DNA of 43,910 bases from NCBI GenBank assembly GCA_017617715.1, contig JAFZVQ010000041.1, forward strand, positions 1 through 43,910. The letters run 5' to 3'. The stretch's first letter is position 1; every line of letters starts with the position of its first letter. The position numbers were made by a program, and so were the translations under genes. The stretch is from Bacteroidales bacterium (GTDB taxonomy: Bacteria; Bacteroidota; Bacteroidia; Bacteroidales; UBA932). Positions 1 to 6,136 of this stretch are shown one piece after another. The notes below the pieces were generated by a model. The model made no database searches. It was not told the DNA's origin and saw nothing but the letters and a program-made list of their open reading frames with translations.

Positions 1-1
1 C

Positions 2-94
2 AACAGAGTGGCGGAGATGCCGAACGGAGCGCCGCCGGAAGCCTTCCGGGACCTCCTCCCGGACCGTTGGAAAAAGAACGAGCAGGGCATCTGA
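2..94 (+). CDS. C-terminal end of an unidentified gene (partial)
   Basis: An open frame enters from the left edge and stops with TGA at 92-94, giving about 30 residues that end WKKNEQGI. The composition (PPEAFRDLLPDRW) reads like real protein rather than noise, and no competing gene covers it. It points toward the minus-strand operon that ends at 211, so the two transcription units converge on the hairpin at 149-188. The family cannot be recognised from this tail. It probably belongs to the same mobile element, which continues beyond the window. Confidence 0.5.
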   Translation, partial: NRVAEMPNGAPPEAFRDLLPDRWKKNEQGI

Positions 95-148
95 CCCTGC
101 TTTCTTTATGCCTCGCCTACGGCAACGCGGAGACGCTTACTTTGAAAA

Positions 149-188
149 ACGAAAAGGCCCCCCCGTCAACTTTGAGCGGCCTTTTCGT
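149..188 (-). terminator. Intrinsic terminator of the mobile-element operon
   Basis: Perfect 11-bp inverted repeat, ACGAAAAGGCC at 149-159 and GGCCTTTTCGT at 178-188, with an 18-nt loop. Read on the minus strand the second arm runs into a T-rich tail, which fits termination of the leftward operon ending at 211. The stem's own TTTT could also stop rightward transcripts, so it may be bidirectional. Confidence 0.75.
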
Positions 189-210
189 AGAAAAGAAAAG
201 GGAAAAAGGG

Positions 211-945
211 TTACATGGAACCGAACCGCACGCCCATAACCATTGCCACGAGTTCGGCATCCTCAAAGGCCGCACCCCTTGCCAATCTGGTAACGAGGTC
301 TGCGGCATCATAAGCGATTCCGGCAAGGGGCCGGGGCTCCATTTCCTCGGCTGCTTTCCGGCTCATCGCGTCAAGTTCCGCAACCATGGCCGCCGCCTCC
401 CGTATCTTCTTTACGTGCTTGAGGTGCTTTTCATCCACTGCCAAAGTGAAACGCGGCTCTATCTCCGCAATGAAACGGGGGTGCACCCTGAGTTTGCCAC
501 CACGGAACACGAGAAGCGAATCCAGAGCCGGGCACGGCCCAATAAGACTTTTATAACACCCGTTTACCGCGCCGGAAAGGTCGTTAAAATCGTCTTTCAC
601 TTGCTTTGTTAGTAGTTCCTCCAAAGTCTTCAACGCCCACTCCCTGCGCACCTTTGGGGCCGGGAAAAGCCCGGATTTCTCCAATTTGTCAAGGGTGCGT
701 TTTAGTACGGCATCCTCAACGGCGGAAGAGCCTTCCGAAATAATGGCCCGATGTATGGTTTCATTGTTGAACTCTTCAAGATTGCACCTTGTGAGCGCGT
801 CCGGGATTCTTGCGAGGGCTTCGTCAAGTTCCCGGAAACACTGGGTTTGGTAGTCAATAAGGCCCTGCTTGATAAGCACCTTGCCCCGGCCTTCGCTTTT
901 CAACACCGGGGGCACTTTGTAGGCATCGTGTAACTGTCCATTCAT
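211..945 (-). CDS. Hypothetical mobile-element protein, 244 aa
   Basis: I do not recognise a named domain. The protein is soluble, with no signal peptide or membrane segment, and is rich in charged and predicted helical sequence. Its last third (KKIREAAAMVAELDAMSRKAAEEM) looks alpha-helical. It is the last gene of the leftward operon that begins with the integrase, 19 nt downstream of the 103-aa gene, and it is followed by a strong terminator. That position, among DUF3853/DUF6291-type genes, suggests an accessory function of an integrated element. Nothing in the sequence supports a specific biochemical role. Confidence 0.75.
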   Translation of the reverse strand: MNGQLHDAYKVPPVLKSEGRGKVLIKQGLIDYQTQCFRELDEALARIPDALTRCNLEEFNNETIHRAIISEGSSAVEDAVLKRTLDKLEKSGLFPAPKVRREWALKTLEELLTKQVKDDFNDLSGAVNGCYKSLIGPCPALDSLLVFRGGKLRVHPRFIAEIEPRFTLAVDEKHLKHVKKIREAAAMVAELDAMSRKAAEEMEPRPLAGIAYDAADLVTRLARGAAFEDAELVAMVMGVRFGSM

Positions 946-964
946 GGCTAAACGTTTTTATTGG

Positions 965-1276
965 TTAATCCTCGTTTGAAAAAATGCTCTTGGGCTCATC
1001 GCCAGGGAACCAACTTTCAAGGCCGTTTTGGAGGTAGTAATCTACTTTCTCCCGGAATTTGGCATCATTGGCCCGTACAAACTTTTTGATTCTGTCGAAC
1101 GGATAGAACGGCATCCCGTCACTGATAAAGAACTCTACGCGGTCGCGCCCCGGCTCTGCGCTATAACTGCGCTTCCACGCTTGCACGTGGGTGTGTGGGT
1201 TGTAGTCGATACGTTCAAATCTTGCCGTTCCTCTTGTGAAGGCAAAGACGTTGGAAATGTTTACTTCTTTCTGCAT
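965..1276 (-). CDS. Small hypothetical protein, 103 aa
   Basis: The frame is open further upstream, but the extension (to 1411) overlaps the neighbouring Cys-rich gene and has hydrophobic, low-quality composition. The natural start is the internal Met beginning MQKEVNISNVFAF at 1276. The remaining 103 residues are polar and mostly basic, with RVEFFISDGMPFYPFDRIKKFVR in the middle, and end in an acidic tail (SIFSNED). No transmembrane segment or known motif is visible. It sits 11 nt after the Cys-rich gene and 19 nt before the 244-aa gene, so it is very likely co-transcribed with them. Confidence 0.65.
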   Translation of the reverse strand: MQKEVNISNVFAFTRGTARFERIDYNPHTHVQAWKRSYSAEPGRDRVEFFISDGMPFYPFDRIKKFVRANDAKFREKVDYYLQNGLESWFPGDEPKSIFSNED

Positions 1277-1287
1277 GGTAGTAGGGT

Positions 1288-1518
1288 TTATTTGTTTGTT
1301 ACTTTGATTTCCTGGAACCAGACGGAAACCCCGTCGGAACGGTCGAAGCAAGAGCACGCAAGCCGTAAAGAGCTGCAAGTACAACCCGAGTTGAAGTAGC
1401 ACCCTTTGCAAGCGTCACGCGGTCGCAAGTCCTGGGGGACGGGCACCACGACAAGGGAAACGCCCCGCCGCTTGATAACCGCCCCCACGGGCTTTGTAAT
1501 GGTTGGTAATTCTCTCAT
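1288..1518 (-). CDS. Small Cys-rich protein, possible zinc ribbon, 76 aa
   Basis: A 76-aa basic protein with closely spaced cysteines: CKGCYF at about 38-43, then a C-x-C pair, a further C, and C-S-C followed by FDRSDGVSVWF. This arrangement suggests a small metal-binding module, although the sequence does not prove the ligands. The start ATG at 1518 lies about 14 nt after a clear TAAATTTG -7 box (1533-1540, minus strand), so it may be expressed from its own promoter as well as from the operon. The role is unknown. I infer an accessory gene of the integrated element. Confidence 0.65.
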   Translation of the reverse strand: MRELPTITKPVGAVIKRRGVSLVVVPVPQDLRPRDACKGCYFNSGCTCSSLRLACSCFDRSDGVSVWFQEIKVTNK

Positions 1519-1532
1519 AATTTGGAATAATT

Positions 1533-1540
1533 CAAATTTA
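1533..1540 (-). promoter_or_regulatory. Candidate -7 promoter box for the Cys-rich gene
   Basis: On the minus strand this reads TAAATTTG, a perfect match to the Bacteroidota TAnnTTTG box, ending about 14 nt from the ATG at 1518. No convincing TTTG -33 box is seen at the usual distance. A small GCCCG-TTTC-CGGGC hairpin occupies that region instead. Confidence 0.45.
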
Positions 1541-1640
1541 GCCTTTTTCTTGCCCGTTTCCGGGCGATTTGGGACACTTTCGCGGGCAAATGGTAGCAGA
1601 CTGCCACAAGAGCGGGGAAGTGGCTAAAATCGGCCCTGAA

Positions 1641-2549
1641 TTAAAAATCTATATATCCCGTGGAATCCGGCTCCGGGCCTGGTTCCTCTCTGGGCTGATT
1701 CTCGGCACGATAGCGGGCAATTGCTTGCCAATCTCGCACCCCGTTCCACTCTCTGCGCTCCATTTCATTCCAGAACTCCGCCGCGTCAAATTCCGCGCGC
1801 CCTATATCTTCAAGGAATTGCCGCAACTCTTCAAAGCTGTGCGGCCTCTGGCCATGGGAATACCGTTTCAACCTTGCGGCACGCTCTTGGGCTGCGGTCT
1901 GCTTTTCTCGCCCTTCCTTGAAGGCAACAAGGGCCCACGATTTCGCGTCCAGAGAATCGGCTTTATTGAAACGCTCGGATTGCACGAAATCCGCCAAGAG
2001 CATACTATCGTAATTTGCCGCACCCTCTAAAAGCCTCTCCTCTTCCTCTGGTGTTAAATACTGCGAAAAATCGAAATTCCCACCGTCCAAACCTTCCGCG
2101 CACGCCTCGCGTGCGTCTTGGGTTTCGGTTTGGTTTTTCTCTTTTCCTTTTTCACTTTCATATTTCCCTTTTATAGTTTCCTTTTCACTTTCCCCTTTAT
2201 ATTCCCCCAAATTATCGCCTTTTTCCGCCCCTCTTGCCTCCCTTCTCTCGCGCCTCTCTTGGTTGTGCTGCTCCCTAAACTCTCTGCGGAAATTAACACG
2301 GCGGTTTGTTTCGAGGTCCGCGTCTATTTGTTCCCTCCAACTTGCGAACATCGCCGCCGCCTGGCCTTCCAGATTTGGCACGGTTCCGAACTTTACATAT
2401 TTGAGAATTGCCCGCGTAAGACTTGCCGCCACTTCGTCGGAAAAGAAGTCGAAAAGCGGCTCCCACTCCAAATGAAAAGCCGCGTATTTTTTCGGGGCCT
2501 CGTAATCCTCTGGAACGGTAGTATTGTAATTTCTCTTTGCCATATTCAA
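1641..2549 (-). CDS. DUF6291-type mobile-element protein, 302 aa
   Basis: The N-terminal ~85 residues have the pattern of the DUF6291 family found in phage and mobile-element replication modules: a hydrophobic/aromatic stretch (EPLFDFFSDEVAASLTRAIL), then KY--G, then an A/F-rich helix ending REQIDADLE. A long, highly charged low-complexity linker follows (about 90-150, dominated by E, K, R and Q). The C-terminal half is acidic and helical, with FNKADSLDAKSWALVAF and a tail rich in E and P. The architecture (N-terminal domain, charged linker, C-terminal domain) resembles replisome-organiser or primosome-like proteins, but that role is inference. It lies 82 nt downstream of the DUF3853 gene. 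Confidence 0.7.
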   Translation of the reverse strand: MNMAKRNYNTTVPEDYEAPKKYAAFHLEWEPLFDFFSDEVAASLTRAILKYVKFGTVPNLEGQAAAMFASWREQIDADLETNRRVNFRREFREQHNQERRERREARGAEKGDNLGEYKGESEKETIKGKYESEKGKEKNQTETQDAREACAEGLDGGNFDFSQYLTPEEEERLLEGAANYDSMLLADFVQSERFNKADSLDAKSWALVAFKEGREKQTAAQERAARLKRYSHGQRPHSFEELRQFLEDIGRAEFDAAEFWNEMERREWNGVRDWQAIARYRAENQPREEPGPEPDSTGYIDF

Positions 2550-2612
2550 AAAATCATAAGTTCTTCAATTTGTGGCGGGAAATCTCCGATTTACTGCGTA
2601 TCTTTGTACTGC

Positions 2613-2687
2613 AACGTGAATCGTCGGATTTCTACAACTCCACTTCTTTTTCATGCTCCCCGGGGATGGTACCCGCCGGGGAGTTTT
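2613..2687 (+). ncRNA. Candidate small RNA antisense to the 3' end of the DUF3853 gene
   Basis: On the plus strand a perfect TATCTTTG -7 box (2599-2606) is followed after about 50 nt by a strong hairpin: 8-bp stem CTCCCCGG at 2656-2663 with CCGGGGAG at 2676-2683, then TTTTCTTTCT. That is the layout of a short terminated transcript running against the leftward operon. The -33 box is not at the ideal distance (a TTTG lies 26 nt upstream). The hairpin overlaps the C-terminal codons of the DUF3853 gene, so part of its sequence is also constrained by coding. Confidence 0.35.
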
Positions 2688-3018
2688 CTTTCTGTTTCTT
2701 CCACTTGTGGCCGTTGAGGATTTCGTCGGCCTTCCGATAGTCAACATATATTTTCCCACGTGGGCCCGTCTGGTAGATAGCGGGCGCAAGTGCTCCCTTT
2801 TTCAATCGCTGAGCGGTCAAGTGACTAACATTGTAGCGGGATTCAATCGCCGCAAGCCCTTGCCCGTATCTGGTGCTATCGGAGAAATCCAAAACTTCCA
2901 CGCCTGGGGCCTCGGTCTGCCTCGCTGCGGGCTCCTTCTTAATGATGCTATAACCGGAATCCTCCAGAACTCCGATAAATTCCTCAACTGTCAAGGTGGC
3001 AATAAATTGGCCTTTCAT
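2632..3018 (-). CDS. DUF3853 family protein, excisionase-like DNA-binding, 128 aa
   Basis: The start is taken at MKGQFIATLTVEEF (3018). The upstream extension to 3183 is Cys- and aromatic-rich and overlaps the next gene. The core matches DUF3853: an N-terminal LTVEEFIGVLE helix, a short variable linker, then RYGQGLAAIESRYNVSHLTAQRLKKG, a helix-turn-helix of the type that recruits a small DNA-binding module, and KIYVDYRKADEIL at the end. DUF3853 proteins accompany tyrosine recombinases in Bacteroidota elements and are presumed to act like excisionases or regulators. A TACCTTTG -7 box at 3047-3054 (minus) is correctly placed. The C-terminus is lysine- and glutamate-rich and overlaps a plus-strand terminator-like hairpin. 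Confidence 0.75.
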   Translation of the reverse strand: MKGQFIATLTVEEFIGVLEDSGYSIIKKEPAARQTEAPGVEVLDFSDSTRYGQGLAAIESRYNVSHLTAQRLKKGALAPAIYQTGPRGKIYVDYRKADEILNGHKWKKQKENSPAGTIPGEHEKEVEL

Positions 3019-3136
3019 ATACCAAAGTAAATTTGATTTCTGGGGGCAAAGGTAAACCACACTAAACAACAAAAAAATATGGCGCTTATAACCTTTGCAA
3101 TAGGTCATAAACGCCGCGTTGTGGCAATGTGTTTTT

Positions 3137-3535
3137 TTATTCCCCCCTGAGAATCCTTTCCCGTTCTCGTTGTATCTCTGCAATCCGGCGGTTACTCTCT
3201 TCTATCTGCTCCGCAAGTTCTCGCTTTTGCCGCTCCAACTCTTCCCACTCTTCGCGCTCCTTCCGTTCGGATTCTTCGCGGCCTCTCTTGCTTGCCCGGT
3301 CAATCGCGTTTTGTAGTTCGCTCTCCCTTCCACACCATCCGACAACGGCAAAGAGCCCTAACAATCCCGTTACCCATTTGAGCACGGTTGAAACTGTATC
3401 AAAAACCCTTTCGGGCCATTGAAGATATATTTTTGTAGCTCCGCCGACAATAACCACGAGCACGAGTACGACCATTGCCGTTAAACTGCCAAGAAAGAGC
3501 ACGCCCCAAAAGCTGTATTTCTCAAATAGTTTCAT
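3137..3535 (-). CDS. Small membrane protein with cytoplasmic coiled coil, 132 aa
   Basis: Two hydrophobic segments (about residues 10-34, LFLGSLTAMVVLVLVVIVGG, and 52-67, KWVTGLLGLFAVVGW) precede a long, strongly charged helix from about 75 to 130 with E/R/K/Q heptads, a predicted coiled coil. There is no catalytic motif. Its start overlaps the end of the 232-aa gene by 14 nt, which implies translational coupling in the integrase operon. Similar two-TM-plus-coil proteins occur in mobile elements without an assigned function. Phage spanin or holin accessory roles are conceivable but unsupported here. Confidence 0.65.
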   Translation of the reverse strand: MKLFEKYSFWGVLFLGSLTAMVVLVLVVIVGGATKIYLQWPERVFDTVSTVLKWVTGLLGLFAVVGWCGRESELQNAIDRASKRGREESERKEREEWEELERQKRELAEQIEESNRRIAEIQRERERILRGE

Positions 3536-4220
3536 TCTTCAACGTGTTAATTATTGCGTTTATCTTGTCTGTGTTGCCGTTGCTTCCGGCATACGATTTA
3601 AGAGCCGCTGCCGATATTCCCCAATGTTCCGCTATTTTCTTTTGCATTCCCCGCGCCGGGAAGCAGTCGGCAAGGGCTTGCCCGGCCCTTCCTTCCTCCG
3701 GCCTGGTAGTCTGTCCGCGCTTGTAAATAAATTTATATTCCGTGTCCAAATACCCGGCCCCCTGAAGGGCAACGGCCAGAGCACGCGCCGCCGGATTCCC
3801 TTCTATCATTTCCGGCACGCTCTTTTGTTCCCTTTCCGGCTGCATCTTGTCGAACACTGCAAAACATATCCGGGACAATCCCGCGCACTGCTCGCAAATG
3901 CCGTTTAATCGGTGCACAAGCAACGCACGCACCCCCGCCGGGCAACTTACCGCCCCCGCCTCCATATCGTCCGACAATGCCCGTATTTGCTCAAATACGG
4001 CAAGTTCCTTGCGATACTTCGCAATCAATCCGGAACGCCCGGCCACTGTCTGCAATTCCTCGCAACTCCGGGACAACTCCCGCCAATCCCTTTCCGCATA
4101 CTCGCACCGCCGCAAATCGTGCTCCAGAGTGTCCGCACCTTCAAAGCGGCCACTTTCCCGCGCCCGTGTGCAATACGCCTCCAGACGGGCGCAAACCCTT
4201 AAATATTCGCTTAAAATCAT
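3522..4220 (-). CDS. Hypothetical mobile-element protein with C-terminal HTH-like region, 232 aa
   Basis: The ATG overlaps the integrase stop codon (ATGA, 4217-4220), so it is translationally coupled to the recombinase. The N-terminal two thirds are helical and rich in Arg, Glu and Cys (LRVCARLEAYCTRARESGRF, CEQCAGLSRICF). The last ~60 residues (KKIAEHWGISAAALKSYAG followed by INAIINTLK) have the look of a helix-turn-helix. Genes of this size and C-terminal pattern sit directly behind integrases in several Bacteroidota elements. The function is unknown. I infer a DNA-binding accessory protein, with modest certainty. Confidence 0.65.
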   Translation of the reverse strand: MILSEYLRVCARLEAYCTRARESGRFEGADTLEHDLRRCEYAERDWRELSRSCEELQTVAGRSGLIAKYRKELAVFEQIRALSDDMEAGAVSCPAGVRALLVHRLNGICEQCAGLSRICFAVFDKMQPEREQKSVPEMIEGNPAARALAVALQGAGYLDTEYKFIYKRGQTTRPEEGRAGQALADCFPARGMQKKIAEHWGISAAALKSYAGSNGNTDKINAIINTLKNETI

Positions 4221-5611
4221 AGTCCGATACCCTCCAAGTTGTTAAATTTCTTCATTGCCTCGGCCTTGGCCGCGCCCACAATGTCAATATACGGTTTCAT
4301 TGCCTGGTAGTCACTGTGCCCCGTCCACTGCATAACGATTTCGGGGGCAATTCCCATGGTAAGGGCAAGCACCACGAAAGAACGCCGCCCGGCATGGGTT
4401 CCGATAAGCTGATATTTCGGCACAACCTTTTCGACCTTCTTTCCGGCCTTGTAATAGTCCATGTTCGTGGGCTCGTTAATCTCGCAAAGTTCGCAAAGGT
4501 CTTTAATATACCCGTTCATTTTCTGGTTACTGATAACGGGCAATGCCAGACCGCCGGGGAACTCCTGGGCCGCGTACTTGTTGAGGATTTCGCGGGCATA
4601 GTTGTTAATATCAATCGTTACACGGTCGTGCGTTTTCTTCGTCACCACCTGCAACCCGTCCTCCGTAATATCGAAACGCCTGAGTTTGGCCATGTCGGAA
4701 TAACGCAAGGAAGTGAACGCACAAAAGCAAAAGCAATCCCGCGTTTTGGCAAGTGCCGCCGCATCCTCCACGCGCTTTTCGTACTCTTTCCCGTCTGCCG
4801 TGTGTAGTGTTACCTTTGTGCCGTTTTCCGGGATTTGGTAGCGGTATAAACGCATTAACTCCGACGGGGTTAAGTAGATAACGGGCCGTTGTATTACTTT
4901 GATTTTGGGCTGATAAGAGCACACTTTTTCGATATAGCCTTTTCTTGCCGCCCATGTAAGGAACCACCGCAAGAGCCGGAATTTCTTTTCAATCGTGCGG
5001 TTCGTCAAGTCCTCGCCTTTGAGGTTGTTAACAAACTCTTTGATTCCGGCCTCGCTGTTGAGGTGTTCCAGACTGTCGAACCCCTCCAACTTCTTGCCAA
5101 ATCCCAACATTGTAACCGTTGTGCCCTTGGCCCACTCCCTTGCGTCCTTCTCTTCCTCCACGAACTCCGCGAAGTAGTCCGGAACACGCTTTGCGGCCCT
5201 TTCTGCCTCCGCCTGGGCCATGGCATCCGCCAACGCCTGGGCCTCGGCCTCTGCCTTCTCCCGCTTGCTTTGTACGGTCTTTCTGGTGCTTCCGGTAAGA
5301 GCTGCCAATTTGTCGCGCAACTCTTCAACCGTTGGTTTGTATGCCTTTGATAGCCCGCTCTCGTGCTCGTCGAATCCAACCACGATTTTACGCATAAGGG
5401 CATTTATTTGGCTTCCGGTAAGGCCGTGGGAGTTTGTGACCTTCTGGGGCATGGAAACGGCCTTGGCGGTATTATTCCAGAACTCCGGCAAAACGCTTTG
5501 CCCTATTGTAGTGAGTAGGCGCGTGCCGTGCATTGATACCGAAACCCTGATGGGGTGCTCCCCATTGTCATACGCAACCGGGGAAAGATTGAACCTTGCT
5601 TGCTTGTACAT
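4217..5611 (-). CDS. Tyrosine recombinase (phage-type integrase), 464 aa
   Basis: This enzyme catalyses site-specific recombination for integration and excision of the element. The start is taken at MYKQARFNLSPV (5611), because the 58-residue upstream extension is Cys/Phe-rich and crosses the promoter. The layout is an N-terminal arm-binding beta region (about 1-80), a charged Ala/Glu/Lys helix (~115-150), a SAM-like core-binding domain (~150-235) and a catalytic domain. Catalytic residues are visible: Arg303 in TSLRYSDM, Lys about 325, His406 and Arg409 in THAGRR, His432 in TGHSDY, and nucleophile Tyr441 in KPYID. All are intact, so the enzyme should be active. It is the first gene of a leftward operon driven by a promoter at 5672-5702. 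Confidence 0.93.
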   Translation of the reverse strand: MYKQARFNLSPVAYDNGEHPIRVSVSMHGTRLLTTIGQSVLPEFWNNTAKAVSMPQKVTNSHGLTGSQINALMRKIVVGFDEHESGLSKAYKPTVEELRDKLAALTGSTRKTVQSKREKAEAEAQALADAMAQAEAERAAKRVPDYFAEFVEEEKDAREWAKGTTVTMLGFGKKLEGFDSLEHLNSEAGIKEFVNNLKGEDLTNRTIEKKFRLLRWFLTWAARKGYIEKVCSYQPKIKVIQRPVIYLTPSELMRLYRYQIPENGTKVTLHTADGKEYEKRVEDAAALAKTRDCFCFCAFTSLRYSDMAKLRRFDITEDGLQVVTKKTHDRVTIDINNYAREILNKYAAQEFPGGLALPVISNQKMNGYIKDLCELCEINEPTNMDYYKAGKKVEKVVPKYQLIGTHAGRRSFVVLALTMGIAPEIVMQWTGHSDYQAMKPYIDIVGAAKAEAMKKFNNLEGIGL

Positions 5612-5671
5612 AGTGCGGAATTTTGATTGGTACGGGCTCCCGAAAAACTGTGTATTTCCGTTACGCCAATA

Positions 5672-5702
5672 CAAAAATACACACTTTTTTTGAATATAGC
5701 AA
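5672..5702 (-). promoter_or_regulatory. Promoter of the integrase operon
   Basis: On the minus strand a TATTTTTG -7 box (5672-5679) is preceded, after 19 nt, by a CTTG/TTGC -33-like element (5699-5702). The distance to the integrase ATG at 5611 is about 60 nt. The -7 box is perfect and the -33 box is approximate. Confidence 0.5.
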
Positions 5703-5800
5703 GGTATAAAGAAATTATTTTTAGGACACAAAAACGCAAACAGACAACGAGCAACAAATATTTTTTGCATCTTGGAGAAAACCACAAAAAATTATCGGAT

Positions 5801-5869
5801 AGTCCTTCTATCTCAACGAAAAACAAGCGGTCGCCTGCGGCGGCCGTTTTTCGTTGAGATAGAAGGACT
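5801..5869. repeat. Perfect 24-bp inverted repeat, candidate element boundary/att site
   Basis: The arms at 5801-5824 and 5846-5869 are exact reverse complements (24 of 24). They enclose a 21-nt GC-rich loop (5825-5845) that can itself fold. The repeat lies just outside the integrase promoter, where attachment sites of tyrosine-recombinase elements are normally found, and no ORF covers it. It could be the recombination site, a bidirectional terminator used as an integration target, or a MITE-like hairpin. Only one copy is in the window. Confidence 0.7.
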
Positions 5870-5901
5870 GACTTCCAATCCCCCTTCAGGTGCGCCTCAG
5901 G

Positions 5902-5933
5902 CTTGCACTATTGCTGGAAAATTGCTACTTTTA
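5902..5933 (+). promoter_or_regulatory. Weak candidate promoter for the leader peptide/lipoprotein pair
   Basis: CTTG at 5902-5905 and TACTTTTA at 5926-5933 (one mismatch to TAnnTTTG) are separated by 20 nt. They lie about 55 nt upstream of the small ORF at 5988. The spacing is right and the boxes are imperfect. Confidence 0.35.
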
Positions 5934-5987
5934 CAACTTGTGTTTCAAGATTGTTATGCCAAATAGAATAAAAGTAATGTTAACTAT

Positions 5988-6125
5988 ATGAAAGCAAAAG
6001 AGTTATATGTTTCGCCCCGTGTGGGCATTTATGCTGATGCCGTTGAACAGGCATTAGCATTATCTTATAACCAGAGTGAGCGGACCGAAACGCTCTACAT
6101 GATTTCGGAAGAAGAGGACCTTTAA
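5988..6125 (+). CDS. Short leader-type peptide preceding a surface lipoprotein, 45 aa
   Basis: A complete 45-codon ORF lies exactly 11 nt upstream of the lipoprotein gene at 6137. The peptide begins MKAKELYVSP, contains VEQALALSYN in the middle and ends in the acidic tail SEEEDL. It has no signal peptide or membrane segment. The same plan (Lys start, Y-x-S-P, then xE-x-x-L-x-x-S, then an acidic EEE tail) is seen in the peptide at 27861-28007, which stands at the same 11-nt spacing before another large lipoprotein. I recall short peptides of this general pattern being common in Bacteroidales genomes. I know of no assigned function. A translational-coupling or signalling role is inference. Confidence 0.6.
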   Translation: MKAKELYVSPRVGIYADAVEQALALSYNQSERTETLYMISEEEDL

Positions 6126-6136
6126 GGATTACGACG

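Noticed and set aside
5612-5785. 58-residue N-terminal extension of the integrase
   Set aside because: It is Cys/Phe-rich, unlike integrase N-termini, and contains the probable promoter at 5672-5702.
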